33,503 nt of DNA. Source: Pseudomonadota bacterium. Its GTDB lineage: Bacteria; Pseudomonadota; Gammaproteobacteria; Burkholderiales; Gallionellaceae. Each line of letters begins with the position of its first letter. Position 1 is the stretch's first letter. Location of the stretch: the NCBI GenBank assembly GCA_026399735.1, contig JAPLQK010000022.1, forward strand, positions 1 to 33,503, in the 5' to 3' direction. Both the position numbers and the translations under genes were made by a program. The notes beneath the pieces were generated by a model. It worked only from the letters and a program-made list of their open reading frames with translations, made no database searches and had not been told where the DNA came from. Of the stretch, positions 13,017 to 21,474 are shown in pieces.

Positions 13017-13213
13017 GACAGATCCTCGGGGAAGGTGGGCAGCAATTTCTCCAGTCGCGCTCTCGCGCTTTCTATTTTGTCATTGCACAGCCGGTTGTGA
13101 CTCAGGGCATGCGCCAGCTCCTGGCGTAGCCGGTGATTTTCTGTGCGCAACTGACTGCTGACCTGTATCAGTTGAGTCAGTTTTTGCTCCAGTGCGTTTA
13201 GTTCGTTTTCCAT
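13013..13213 (-). CDS. Small coiled-coil protein, ZapB-like (TIGR02449-type)
   Basis: A 66-residue, almost wholly coiled-coil protein (LNALEQKLTQLIQVSSQLRT, then ENHRLRQELAHALSH). Proteins of this kind are regularly found immediately before zapA in beta- and gammaproteobacteria and are thought to be ZapB-like partners in division. The 4-bp overlap with zapA (ATGA) supports translational coupling. The gene is divergent from the btuB riboswitch across about 80 bp. Confidence 0.85.
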   Translation of the reverse strand: MENELNALEQKLTQLIQVSSQLRTENHRLRQELAHALSHNRLCNDKIESARARLEKLLPTFPEDLS

Positions 13214-13290
13214 GCGCTAATATAGTTTGGAAAGTGCTGAAAAGTCAAATGCTAAGACGCGCTTTCGCAGGTATTTTATAAATCCGGGTT

Positions 13291-13318
13291 TTGCACTGCG
13301 TGGTGCGCGTGTTAAAGT
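13291..13318 (+). promoter_or_regulatory. Candidate sigma70 promoter of the btuB leader
   Basis: TTGCAC (13291-13296) and TAAAGT (13313-13318) with 16-bp spacing would start transcription around 13325, just before the first conserved bases of the cobalamin riboswitch. Confidence 0.55.
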
Positions 13319-13330
13319 GTGCGCGCTTTG

Positions 13331-13540
13331 AGGTGCTTTACTGCATTGCAGTCAAGTTAAACGGGAAGCAGGTGCGTTGTCAGAGCCGAAAAACAAGTGA
13401 ATTTTCGGCGTCTTCAACAAAGCCTGAGCTGCCCCCGCAACGGTAAGTGAGTGCGGATTTGTCATCATGCCACTGTGAGTCATCATGGGAAGGCGACAAA
13501 TCAAGACTTGCGAGCCCGGATACCGGCCCCACAGCATACG
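13331..13540 (+). ncRNA. Cobalamin (AdoCbl-type) riboswitch
   Basis: The leader of btuB has the conserved cobalamin aptamer landmarks in order: AGGTGCTTTAC, then GTTAAACGGGAAGCAGGTGCG, then GCTGCCCCCGCAACGGTAA (the B12 box region), a GCCACTG segment, GGGAAGGCG, and the closing CGAGCCCGGATACCGGCC. It should shut down btuB and possibly the downstream B12 genes when cobalamin is abundant. The ends are approximate. Confidence 0.95.
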
Positions 13541-13543
13541 AAC

Positions 13544-13621
13544 AGAAGAAGGCGCGGGAGGCGACTTCGTGGCGGCAACACGCATCGCTGTTGTTCGCCG
13601 CCCGCATTTCTTCTGATTTTT
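13544..13621 (+). terminator. Terminator hairpin forming the riboswitch expression platform
   Basis: A long interrupted stem: AGAAGAA (13544-13550) with TTCTTCT (13608-13614), GCGGG (13554-13558) with CCCGC (13601-13605), and GGCGA (13560-13564) with TCGCC (13595-13599). GATTTTT follows at 13615-13621. It lies right after the aptamer, so ligand binding would favour termination before btuB. Confidence 0.75.
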
Positions 13622-13664
13622 AATGCTCCAGCGGGGTCGCTGGATCCTTGATCGGAAAACTTAA

Positions 13665-15524
13665 ATGAATCAAAAGCTTGTCTCTATTGCACTGTTCGGT
13701 GTGATCGCATTCCCGTTTGTTGCCTCTGCTGAAATCGCCAGTCTGGATGAAATTGTCGTGACCGCCACGCGTATGCCGCAGGCGTTGAATAAATCCATCG
13801 CCGACACCAGCGTTTTGAACGAACAGGATATCAAGAAATCCGGCGCGCCGGATGTTTCAACCTTGCTGCGTTCTGTGCCCGGAGTCGAAATTGCACAAAA
13901 TGGTGGGCTGGGTACGATCTCCGCTATCTACATGCGCGGCACCAATTCGAATCAGGTGCTGGTATTGCTCGACGGCGTACGTATCAACTCCGCCACGTTG
14001 GGTTCGACGGCGCTTGAACATATCATGCTGGATAGTATCGAACGCATCGAAGTGGTGCGCGGCAATGTCAGCAGTCTGTATGGTTCGGAAGCGATCGGCG
14101 GCGTAATTCAGCTGTTCAGCAAACAGGGACATGGCGCTCCGGCATTCAATGTCAGTGCAGGCGCGGGTAATCAGGGTGCGCAGCATATGGCGGCGGGGTT
14201 CTCGGGTGCGATGAATGACACCTCGTTCAGCGTGAATGCAGGACGTATCAAAACAGATGGCATATCCACAATGAATCCGCTGCTCCTGACAGGTGCGAAT
14301 CCTGATAAGAATGGCTACGACAATACGACTGTTAACGCACAAATCAAACAGTTCATCAATTCAGATCATGCCTTGACAGCTTCGGTATTCAGCACGCGCG
14401 GCAATAGCTCTTATGATATTTCAGGTTTGCCAACAGCCATCAATAACATCATTGCAAACATCGACAAATTTTCGCTGGCATCCGATGATCAGATAAATGA
14501 AATATGGCACAGTCAACTGCGTCTGTCGCAAGGAACTGACGACAGTCAGACTTTCGGTACCTATCCCGGGCGTTTCCAGACACGGAGCAATCAGATCGCC
14601 TGGCAAAACAATCTAAAGATTGCCCCAGGGCAGCAGCTGAGTTTTTCGGTGGAGAATCTTGGTCAGGCGGTCACTTCCAGCACGCTTTTCTCGCAAACCA
14701 GCCGCAATGTGAACAGCCTGTTGGGCGGCTATGTGGGTGAATATGGCGTTCAGCAAGTGCAATTGAATCTGCGTCAGGATCGTTATTCCGATTTCGGTAC
14801 GGCGAACACGGCTCTGTTGGGTTATGGCGTGTCTTTTGCGGACAACTGGCGTGCGACTGCCAGTATCAGCAATGCCTTCAAGGCGCCGACCTTTGACGAT
14901 ATGTATTGGCCGTTCGCCGATTACGGCTTTGGCTATACTTATGCGGGTAATCCAAACCTGAAGCCGGAACGTTCGGTAAATAAGGAAGCCGGGCTGCATT
15001 ATGCGGCGAATGGACAGCGTGTCGATGCGGTGTACTTTGACAATCGCATTGGCGATCTGATTGTGGGTAACGGCTTGCCTGCGTTGACTTATATCAACAT
15101 CAGTCAGGCGAAAATCAACGGTCAGGAATTGAGCTATGCGGGCGATTTCGGTGATACGCATTTAAGGGCCAGTGCAACTTTCCAGAATCCTTGCGATGCG
15201 ACGACAGGTCAGATTCTGGCGCGCAGAGCCAGGGCGTTTGGCAGATTCGGTGTGAATCAGGACATTGGCGCGGTGAATCTGGGCGCTGAAGTGCGTTACA
15301 GCGGCGTGCGTCAGGATGCCTACTACAATATAAATACATTTGCGAATACTGCGGTCACCTTGCCAGGTTATCAGTTGATGAGCCTGACAGCCCGTTATCA
15401 GATCGACAAGAGTTTGAGTTTGTCGGCGCGTGCGGGCAACCTGTTCAATCGCAGTTACTCCGAAGTGTATGGTTATAACACGCCGGGCCGGACACTGTTT
15501 GTGGGTTTGAATTACCAGCAGTAA
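13665..15524 (+). CDS. btuB: TonB-dependent vitamin B12 receptor BtuB
   Basis: A 619-residue outer-membrane receptor that takes up cobalamins using TonB energy. A signal peptide (residues 1-22, ending VASA) is followed by the TonB box DEIVVTATRM (28-37) and a plug domain with DVSTLLRSVPGVEIAQNGGL and VLVLLDGVRINSATLGS. The motif IERIEVVRGNVSSLYGSEAI then leads into the beta-barrel. The C-terminus NLFNRSYSEVYGYNTPGRTL and FVGLNYQQ is the last barrel strand, although it ends in Gln rather than the usual aromatic residue. The cobalamin riboswitch upstream makes B12 the likely ligand. A terminator after the gene probably limits read-through into btuM. Confidence 0.95.
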   Translation: MNQKLVSIALFGVIAFPFVASAEIASLDEIVVTATRMPQALNKSIADTSVLNEQDIKKSGAPDVSTLLRSVPGVEIAQNGGLGTISAIYMRGTNSNQVLVLLDGVRINSATLGSTALEHIMLDSIERIEVVRGNVSSLYGSEAIGGVIQLFSKQGHGAPAFNVSAGAGNQGAQHMAAGFSGAMNDTSFSVNAGRIKTDGISTMNPLLLTGANPDKNGYDNTTVNAQIKQFINSDHALTASVFSTRGNSSYDISGLPTAINNIIANIDKFSLASDDQINEIWHSQLRLSQGTDDSQTFGTYPGRFQTRSNQIAWQNNLKIAPGQQLSFSVENLGQAVTSSTLFSQTSRNVNSLLGGYVGEYGVQQVQLNLRQDRYSDFGTANTALLGYGVSFADNWRATASISNAFKAPTFDDMYWPFADYGFGYTYAGNPNLKPERSVNKEAGLHYAANGQRVDAVYFDNRIGDLIVGNGLPALTYINISQAKINGQELSYAGDFGDTHLRASATFQNPCDATTGQILARRARAFGRFGVNQDIGAVNLGAEVRYSGVRQDAYYNINTFANTAVTLPGYQLMSLTARYQIDKSLSLSARAGNLFNRSYSEVYGYNTPGRTLFVGLNYQQ

Positions 15525-15533
15525 TCGGGTCTC

Positions 15534-15581
15534 GCCCACCTTTGAAACACGAGTTGTGATAAGGTGGGTGCGTTTTATTTT
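15534..15581 (+). terminator. Rho-independent terminator after btuB
   Basis: CCCACCTT (15535-15542) pairs with AAGGTGGG (15561-15568) across an 18-base loop, followed by TTTTATTTT after GTGCG. It lies between btuB and btuM, so the downstream genes need either read-through or their own promoter, which I could not pick out. Confidence 0.7.
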
Positions 15582-15602
15582 CAATGAATGAGGAGTTGCA
15601 AA

Positions 15603-16175
15603 ATGAATATTACAAAGAATAAATCACTCGTACTGGGCGCGCTCTTAGCTGCGTTGATGGCAGCGACGCGCATGCACCATTTCGGCAGCGCACTACACTT
15701 GCCCGATGCCTCGCTTGCGGTATTCTTGCTGGCGGGGTTTTTTATCGTCAGTCCGTTATTGTTCGGAATGTTGATGCTGGAGGCGGTTGCACTCGATTAC
15801 GTGGCGATTACCCAACTGGGTGTCGACAATTATTGCGTGACCCCGGCTTACTGGTTTCTGGTTCCGACCTATGCGGTGCTGTGGTTTGCGGGCCGCAGCT
15901 ATGCAAGAGTTCATCAGGACAGTTTGCGTAGTATGGGCATTTTTTCAGCGATTTCGTTTGCGGCTGTCAATGTGGCGTTCGTCATTTCCAACGGTTCGTT
16001 CTACCTGTTGTCGGGGAATTTCGCCAAAATGAATATCGCTGAATATGCTGCTCGTGTTGCGCAATACTATGTACCCTATGTTTCCGGCGCGGTCGTCTAT
16101 CTCGTTCCTGCCGTGATGTTGTACGTGCTAATCACCCGCCGCAGCGCCGTTGTTCAGGCGAGCCATGCCGGATAA
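15603..16175 (+). CDS. btuM: BtuM-type vitamin B12 importer (solitary ECF S-component)
   Basis: A 190-residue integral membrane protein with about six TM helices. I start at the ATG at 15603, eight bases after GAGGAG; the ATG at 15588 would place the ribosome site inside the gene. BtuM proteins, described from Thiobacillus denitrificans, bind cobalamin and support its uptake without an ECF ATPase module, using a conserved cysteine (Cys80 there) that coordinates cobalt. Here Cys78 occurs in GVDNYCVTPAYWFLVP, at practically the same place. LPDASLAVFLLAGFF near the N-terminus is also in keeping with the family. It sits between btuB and btuR, overlapping btuR by 11 bp. No btuCDF genes are in the window. 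Confidence 0.82.
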   Translation: MNITKNKSLVLGALLAALMAATRMHHFGSALHLPDASLAVFLLAGFFIVSPLLFGMLMLEAVALDYVAITQLGVDNYCVTPAYWFLVPTYAVLWFAGRSYARVHQDSLRSMGIFSAISFAAVNVAFVISNGSFYLLSGNFAKMNIAEYAARVAQYYVPYVSGAVVYLVPAVMLYVLITRRSAVVQASHAG

Positions 16176-16764
16176 CAGCGAACAACACAGCCGTCGCATG
16201 GGGCGCAAGAAGGCCGTGATCGATGCGGCGATTGCGAAAGCAGATGGGGATAAGGGGCTTTTGTTGGTGCTGACCGGCAACGGCAAGGGCAAGTCCAGTT
16301 CCGCGTTCGGTATGGTCGCGCGCACACTGGGTTACGGTTACAAGGCGGGCGTTGCGCAATTTCTCAAGAGCCGTCGCGACACCGGTGAAGAGCGTTTTTT
16401 AGGCGATCAACCGGGCGTGCAATGGCATGTACTGGGCGATGGTTTTACCTGGGATACACAGAATCGCGACGCGGATATTGCCACGGCGCAACGCGGTTGG
16501 GCGATCGCTCAAAGTCTGTTGACGGACGTCTCGCTGCATCTGGTGGTGCTCGATGAACTGACTTATCTGCTCAATTACGGCTATCTGGATGAGGCGCAGG
16601 TTTGCAAGGATTTGGCGGCGCGTCCGCCTATGCAACATGTGGTGATCACCGGCCGCGCCGCGCCCGACGCTTTGCTGGAAATGGCCGACACCGTCAGTGA
16701 AATTCAGGACATCAAACACGCCTTCCGCGCAGGTGTGCGCGCCCAAGCCGGCATCGACCTTTAA
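16165..16764 (+). CDS. btuR: Cob(I)alamin/cob(I)yrinic acid a,c-diamide adenosyltransferase (BtuR/CobO)
   Basis: A 199-residue ATP-dependent corrinoid adenosyltransferase that attaches the 5'-deoxyadenosyl ligand to Co(I) corrinoids. The P-loop GNGKGKSS is at residues 38-45; other family marks are ARTLGYGYKAGVAQFLK, GFTWDTQNRDADIATAQRGW, LVVLDELTYLLNYGYLD and the C-terminal IQDIKHAFRAGVRAQAGIDL. I use the ATG at 16165 (MPDNSEQHSRR), which overlaps the btuM end. A more upstream ATG at 16150 would only add five residues inside btuM. In this operon it follows import and precedes lower-ligand synthesis. Confidence 0.95.
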   Translation: MPDNSEQHSRRMGRKKAVIDAAIAKADGDKGLLLVLTGNGKGKSSSAFGMVARTLGYGYKAGVAQFLKSRRDTGEERFLGDQPGVQWHVLGDGFTWDTQNRDADIATAQRGWAIAQSLLTDVSLHLVVLDELTYLLNYGYLDEAQVCKDLAARPPMQHVVITGRAAPDALLEMADTVSEIQDIKHAFRAGVRAQAGIDL

Positions 16765-16771
16765 CTTCCTC

Positions 16772-17434
16772 ATGAATTCTCCACACCGTTATTCCGACGC
16801 TGAGCGCGACGCTATTTATCGCGTGATCGCCGAGCGGCGCGACATGCGCCATTTTAATCGTGACCCTGTGCCAATAGACGTTTTGCAGCGCGTGCTGCAC
16901 GCCGCACATCAGGCGCCCTCGGTCGGCTTGATGCAACCGTGGCGCTTTATCCGCGTAAGCGATGCCGCGTTGCGTGAGCAAGTCCACGCGCTGGTGGAGA
17001 CGGAACGGCATTTGACGGCGCAGGCATTGGGCGAACGCGACACGGAATTTTTGCGGCTGAAGGTGGAGGGGGTGCGTGATTGCGCCGAATTGTGGGTCGC
17101 CGCTTTGATGGATCAGCGCGAATCGCATGTTTTTGGCCGTCGCACCTTGCCGGAAATGGACTTGGCATCGGTCGCCTGTGCGATCCAGAACATGTGGCTG
17201 GCGGCGCGCGCCGAGGGGCTGGGTATGGGCTGGGTGTCGCTGTTCGACCCGGTGGCACTGGCAAAACTGTTGAACATTCCGGCGGGCGGCAAACCCGTCG
17301 CGATCCTGTGTCTGGGGCAGGTCGAGGAATTCTATTCGGCACCGATGCTGCAACTGGAGGGCTGGCGCACACCGCAGCCGTTGGGCGAGATGTTGTTCGA
17401 GAACAGTTGGGGATGTATGGATGCCGCCGTCTGA
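16772..17434 (+). CDS. bluB: 5,6-dimethylbenzimidazole synthase BluB
   Basis: A 220-residue flavin-destroying nitroreductase-fold enzyme that converts FMNH2 and O2 into 5,6-dimethylbenzimidazole, the lower ligand of B12. Family features: ERRDMRHFNRDPVPIDVLQR, AHQAPSVGLMQPWRFI, LASVACAIQNMWLAARAEGL and GMGWVSLFDPVALAKLLNIP. The start at 16772, 8 bp after btuR, gives normal BluB length; a longer frame from 16697 would overlap btuR heavily. The end overlaps cbiB by 14 bp. Oxygen is needed for the reaction, so the host makes B12 ligand under at least microaerobic conditions. Confidence 0.95.
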   Translation: MNSPHRYSDAERDAIYRVIAERRDMRHFNRDPVPIDVLQRVLHAAHQAPSVGLMQPWRFIRVSDAALREQVHALVETERHLTAQALGERDTEFLRLKVEGVRDCAELWVAALMDQRESHVFGRRTLPEMDLASVACAIQNMWLAARAEGLGMGWVSLFDPVALAKLLNIPAGGKPVAILCLGQVEEFYSAPMLQLEGWRTPQPLGEMLFENSWGCMDAAV

Positions 17435-18341
17435 ACTGATTGTACCCATGCTGGCAGCGGTATTGCTCGACCGTCTGCTTGGCGAGCCTGCGCGTTTTCA
17501 TCCTCTGGCAGGGTTCGGTTATCTGGCCAAGTTTATCGAAAAGTACGGCTATCGCGCAAACTACCTGAATGGCGTGCTGTCTGTTTGTATTATATTGATT
17601 CCAATGGGTTTTTTTGCTTTTATGCCGCATGGCGTTTTCGGAGCGCTGTTTTCGGTTGTGGTGCTGTATTTTGCGATTGCGCCGCGCAGTCTTGCCGAAC
17701 ATGCGCAGCGCGTGTCGGCGGCTTTTACTGACAACGATCTGCCTGCGGCCAGAGTGGCTGTGGGCAGGATGGTCAGCCGCGACACCACGCAACTGGACGA
17801 GGCGGGCGTATCACGCGCCACGGTGGAATCGGTGCTGGAAAACGGCAACGATGCGATCTTTGCCGCGTTGTTCTGGTTCGTTTTGGCAGGTGCGCCGGGC
17901 GTGTTGCTGTACCGGCTCACCAATACGCTGGATGCGATGTGGGGCTACCGCAATCAACGCTACAACGAATTCGGCTGGACGGCGGCGCGGTTGGACGATG
18001 TGCTCAATTACATCCCCGCCCGACTGACGGCCTTGAGTTATACCTTATTGGGAAATACGCGCAGTGCGTGGCATTGCTGGCGGCAACAGGCACCCGTCTG
18101 GGACAGTCCGAATGCGGGGCCGGTGATGGCGGCAGGGGCAGGCGCGTTGCAGGTGAAACTGGGCGGCGCGGCGGTTTATCACGGCCAACTGGAGCCGCGC
18201 CCTGAACTGGGTTGCGGTGCGATGGCCTGTCGCGCCGACATTGCGCGTGCGGTGAATCTGGTACAGCACACCCTCTATCTCTGGCTGGCGGTTATTAGTC
18301 TGGCAACGCTTGCGATTGCGGGGTCTAAACATGGCGCTTGA
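17421..18341 (+). CDS. cbiB: Adenosylcobinamide-phosphate synthase CbiB (CobD in the Pseudomonas naming)
   Basis: A 306-residue inner-membrane enzyme that joins the aminopropanol (phosphate) arm to adenosylcobyric acid. The start MPPSELIVPMLAAVLLDRLL, then GEPARFHPLAGFGYLA, is characteristic (the D..LGEP..HP motif). Also seen are VGRMVSRDTTQLDEAGVSRA, VESVLENGNDAIFAALFWF, MWGYRNQRYNEFGWTAARLD and DVLNYIPARL. Several TM helices occupy the N-terminal third and the C-terminus. It overlaps the following cobD by 11 bp. Confidence 0.95.
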   Translation: MPPSELIVPMLAAVLLDRLLGEPARFHPLAGFGYLAKFIEKYGYRANYLNGVLSVCIILIPMGFFAFMPHGVFGALFSVVVLYFAIAPRSLAEHAQRVSAAFTDNDLPAARVAVGRMVSRDTTQLDEAGVSRATVESVLENGNDAIFAALFWFVLAGAPGVLLYRLTNTLDAMWGYRNQRYNEFGWTAARLDDVLNYIPARLTALSYTLLGNTRSAWHCWRQQAPVWDSPNAGPVMAAGAGALQVKLGGAAVYHGQLEPRPELGCGAMACRADIARAVNLVQHTLYLWLAVISLATLAIAGSKHGA

Positions 18342-19326
18342 ACACGGCGGTCGCGTACGGGCAGCGGCGCAGCGCTACGGTATTGCTGAGGATTGCTGGC
18401 TGGATTTGTCTACCGGCATCAATCCCGATGGTTGGCCGGTGCCTGCTATCCCCGGCGAAATCTGGCAGCAACTGCCGCAGGACGATGACGGTCTTGCAGA
18501 TGCGGCGCGCAATTATTACGGTACGGCGCGACTGCTCCCTGTCGCCGGTTCACAGGCCGCCATTCAGGCTTTGCCCAGACTGCGAACGCCTTGCCGCGTG
18601 GCATTACTTGCAACGAGTTATGCCGAGCACGCACATGCCTGGCAGCAGCACGGTCATCAGGTGCGTTGCGTTGCCGAGACGGAAATATTGCAAGCGGATG
18701 CACAAGTGGTGGTGATTGTTAATCCTAACAATCCTACCGGCAAACGATATAGCGTCGCCGAACTGCTGGAACTGCACGAACGGCTGGCTGCGCGCGGCGG
18801 TTGGTTGGTGGTGGACGAAGCCTTCATGGATGCCACGCCCGAACATAGTCTCGCGCCGTTTTGTCCGCGCGCAGGACTGATCGTGCTGCGTTCTCTGGGC
18901 AAATTTTTTGGTCTGGCGGGTGCGCGGGTCGGCTTTGTGCTGACGCAAGACAGCGTGTTGCAATCACTCGCAGAAATGCTCGGCCCCTGGACTATTGCCG
19001 CCCCTGCGCGTTACGTGGCAACACTCGCGCTTCGCGATACTGACTGGCAGCAGGCGTCCAGATCGACTTTGCAGGTGGCGGGGTTGCGTCTGTACGAACT
19101 GCTTATGCGGTACGGCCTGCAACCAACTGGCGGCAGCAGCCTGTTTCAGTGGGTGTGTTGCGATGATGCCGCAAGTATTCACGAGCAGCTTGTCCGGCAG
19201 GGCATTTTGACGCGCCTGTTCGATGCGCCCGCCAGCCTGCGTTTCGGCTTGCCGTGCGGTGAGGGAGAGCGTAGCGAGGGTGCCTGGGCGCGACTGGATG
19301 CCGCATTAGGAAAAATTAAACAATGA
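18331..19326 (+). CDS. cobD: Threonine-phosphate decarboxylase (CobD; CobC in the Pseudomonas naming)
   Basis: A 331-residue PLP enzyme of aminotransferase class I/II fold that makes (R)-1-aminopropan-2-ol phosphate from L-threonine phosphate for the CbiB step. Seen in order: [57 protein letters not shown] and the PLP lysine K191 in [18 protein letters not shown]. The ATG at 18331 gives the canonical MALEHGG start; seven extra codons upstream lie within cbiB. It overlaps cobQ by 4 bp. Confidence 0.94.
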   Translation: MALEHGGRVRAAAQRYGIAEDCWLDLSTGINPDGWPVPAIPGEIWQQLPQDDDGLADAARNYYGTARLLPVAGSQAAIQALPRLRTPCRVALLATSYAEHAHAWQQHGHQVRCVAETEILQADAQVVVIVNPNNPTGKRYSVAELLELHERLAARGGWLVVDEAFMDATPEHSLAPFCPRAGLIVLRSLGKFFGLAGARVGFVLTQDSVLQSLAEMLGPWTIAAPARYVATLALRDTDWQQASRSTLQVAGLRLYELLMRYGLQPTGGSSLFQWVCCDDAASIHEQLVRQGILTRLFDAPASLRFGLPCGEGERSEGAWARLDAALGKIKQ

Positions 19327-20807
19327 ATGCCATCACGGTGATGGTGCAGGGCACGACCTCGGATGCGGGCAAAAGCACGCTAGTGGCTGCGTTGTGCCGC
19401 TGGTTGGTCAGGCGGGGCGTTTCCGTTGTTCCGTTCAAGCCGCAGAACATGGCGCTCAACAGCGCGGTCACCTCCGATGGCGGCGAGATCGGAAGGGCGC
19501 AGGCGGTACAGGCGCAAGCCGCCAGGCTGGAACCGCACACCGACATGAACCCGGTTTTATTGAAGCCCAACAGCGACACCGGTGCGCAGGTCATCATACA
19601 CGGGCGCGCTGTCGCTAACATGGAAGCGCTGGAATATCACGCTTATAAGCCGACGGCGCGTGCGGCGGTGCTGGCATCCCACCAGCGATTAGCGGCGCAA
19701 TATCCCGTCATCGTGGTGGAAGGGGCGGGCAGTCCCGCCGAAATCAATTTGCGCGAGGGCGACATCGCCAATATGGGTTTTGCCGAGGCGGTGGATTGCC
19801 CCGTGATCCTGATCGCCGACATCGACAAAGGCGGCGTGTTTGCGCATCTGGTCGGCACGTTGGCGCTGCTCAGTGAGAGCGAGCAGGCGCGCGTGGTGGG
19901 TTTTGTGATCAACCGTTTTCGCGGCGACATCGCGCTGCTGCAACCCGGTCTGGACTGGCTGGAGCAACGCACCGGCAAACCGGTGATCGGCGTGTTGCCC
20001 TATTTGCATGGACTGCATCTGGAAGCGGAAGATGCGGTTCCATGCAATAAAATAATTAATAATCAAATAGATACAAAAATACGCGTCATTGTGCCCGTTT
20101 TGCCGCATATCAGCAATCACACCGATTTCGATCCGCTGCGCCTGCATCCGCAAATCGAATTCAGCTATATCACGATGGGGGAGCCGATTCCTCCAGCCGA
20201 TTTGATTATTCTGCCGGGCAGCAAGTCGGTCTGCCGCGATTTGGACAGTTTGCGCCGAGCCGGCTGGGAAGCTGCGATACAGCGCCATCTGCGCTACGGC
20301 GGCAAACTCATCGGTATTTGCGGCGGCTTGCAAATGCTGGGCCTTGCGATTCACGATCCGCTGGGGATGGAAGGCGAAATTGGCAGCAGTGTCGGTCTGG
20401 GTTTGCTGGAATTGAGCACCACGCTGGATTCCGAAAAACAGTTGCGCAATGTGCGCGGCACGCTGACGCTAGAGGCTGCGCCGGTATCGGGTTATGAAAT
20501 TCATGCCGGGATTTCAACAGGCGTGGCACTTGAATATCCGGCACTGCAACTCGAATGCGATGGCGCGCTTGTTTCTGATGGTGCGATTAGCAAGGATGGA
20601 CAAATCTTTGCTACTTATCTGCACGGTCTGTTTGAGTCACAAGCTGCGACCGATGCGCTGTTGCGTTGGGCCGGATTGCGCGAGGTGATGACGCCCGATT
20701 ATCAGGCGCGCCGCGAGGCAGACATCGACAGGCTGGCCGATGCGGTTGAAGAACATCTTGATGGTGCGCAGCTACGACGTCTGTTTGGTTTTCTGCAATC
20801 AGAATGA
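19323..20807 (+). CDS. cobQ: Cobyric acid synthase CobQ/CbiP
   Basis: A 494-residue glutamine-dependent amidotransferase that amidates four side chains of adenosylcobyrinic acid a,c-diamide. The N-terminal dethiobiotin-synthetase-like ATPase has the P-loop [11 protein letters not shown], then [11 protein letters not shown] and [20 protein letters not shown]. The C-terminal type-1 glutaminase has its nucleophile C333 in [12 protein letters not shown] and a catalytic-type His434 in YLHGLFES. All key parts are present and length is normal. Since cobyrinic acid a,c-diamide synthase (cobB/cbiA) is not in the window, the substrate must come from elsewhere in the genome or from salvage. Confidence 0.96.
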   Translation: MNAITVMVQGTTSDAGKSTLVAALCRWLVRRGVSVVPFKPQNMALNSAVTSDGGEIGRAQAVQAQAARLEPHTDMNPVLLKPNSDTGAQVIIHGRAVANMEALEYHAYKPTARAAVLASHQRLAAQYPVIVVEGAGSPAEINLREGDIANMGFAEAVDCPVILIADIDKGGVFAHLVGTLALLSESEQARVVGFVINRFRGDIALLQPGLDWLEQRTGKPVIGVLPYLHGLHLEAEDAVPCNKIINNQIDTKIRVIVPVLPHISNHTDFDPLRLHPQIEFSYITMGEPIPPADLIILPGSKSVCRDLDSLRRAGWEAAIQRHLRYGGKLIGICGGLQMLGLAIHDPLGMEGEIGSSVGLGLLELSTTLDSEKQLRNVRGTLTLEAAPVSGYEIHAGISTGVALEYPALQLECDGALVSDGAISKDGQIFATYLHGLFESQAATDALLRWAGLREVMTPDYQARREADIDRLADAVEEHLDGAQLRRLFGFLQSE

Positions 20808-20822
20808 CTACCTGTCAATTTC

Positions 20823-20926
20823 GTCATTCCCGCGCAGGCGGGAATCCAGCTAAAGGTAAACAGCACTGCGCAGCAGTGACAAACACTCTAATCAAGCGAC
20901 TGGATTCCCGCTTTTGCGGGAATGAC
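20823..20926. repeat. Palindromic intergenic repeat (MITE/dRS3-like) between cobQ and cobU
   Basis: Two 27-bp units, 20823-20849 and 20900-20926, are inverted copies that differ only at three central bases. Each is itself a palindrome with the core ATTCCCGC....GCGGGAAT, recalling neisserial dRS3-type elements. The 50 bp between them contains a third small palindrome (CACTGC-GCA-GCAGTG, 20864-20878). The element fills most of the gap in an otherwise tightly overlapping B12 operon. It could fold into hairpins that affect cobU-cobT expression, or simply be a mobile repeat. Confidence 0.88.
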
Positions 20927-20946
20927 AGAGCTTTTATGGGAGATAT

Positions 20947-21474
20947 ATGCGTGAACTGATATTGGGCGGCGTGCGTTCCGGCAAAAGCCGTCTGGCGGAA
21001 CAGCACGCGCAGGAATCAGGGCTGGAAGTGTTGTATGTCGCGACCGCCCAGGTGCGCGACGAGGAAATGCGGCAACGCATCCTTCATCATCAGGTGCAGA
21101 GGCCTGCGAGCTGGCAATTGGTCGAGGCGGGGCTGGATCTGGCGGCGGTGTTGCAGCGCGAGGCCGCAGCCGGGCGGTGCGTGCTGGTGGATTGCCTGAC
21201 GCTGTGGCTGACGCAACTGTTGTGCGATACCGATGAAGCGCAACTGCGATTTGAAGTGTCTGAATTTATTAAAGTTTTACCAGGGTTGCCGGGTCTAATT
21301 ATTCTGGTTTCCAACGAGACTAACATGGGTATCGTGCCGATGGGTGAGTTGTCGCGGCGCTATTGCGACGAAATGGGCAGACTGCATCAACAGCTTGGGG
21401 CAATTTGTGAACGCGTAATTTTAACCGTGGCAGGGTTGCCATTGATTATAAAAGGAACAGACGATGGAAAATAA
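20947..21474 (+). CDS. cobU: Bifunctional adenosylcobinamide kinase / adenosylcobinamide-phosphate guanylyltransferase
   Basis: A 175-residue enzyme that phosphorylates adenosylcobinamide and then transfers GMP from GTP to give adenosylcobinamide-GDP. The P-loop GGVRSGKSR is at residues 7-15. [13 protein letters not shown] holds the likely guanylylated His48. [14 protein letters not shown] and [20 protein letters not shown], then [13 protein letters not shown], are the usual later motifs. GGGAG lies before the ATG. It is separated from cobQ by the palindromic repeat and overlaps cobT by 11 bp. Confidence 0.95.
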   Translation: MRELILGGVRSGKSRLAEQHAQESGLEVLYVATAQVRDEEMRQRILHHQVQRPASWQLVEAGLDLAAVLQREAAAGRCVLVDCLTLWLTQLLCDTDEAQLRFEVSEFIKVLPGLPGLIILVSNETNMGIVPMGELSRRYCDEMGRLHQQLGAICERVILTVAGLPLIIKGTDDGK

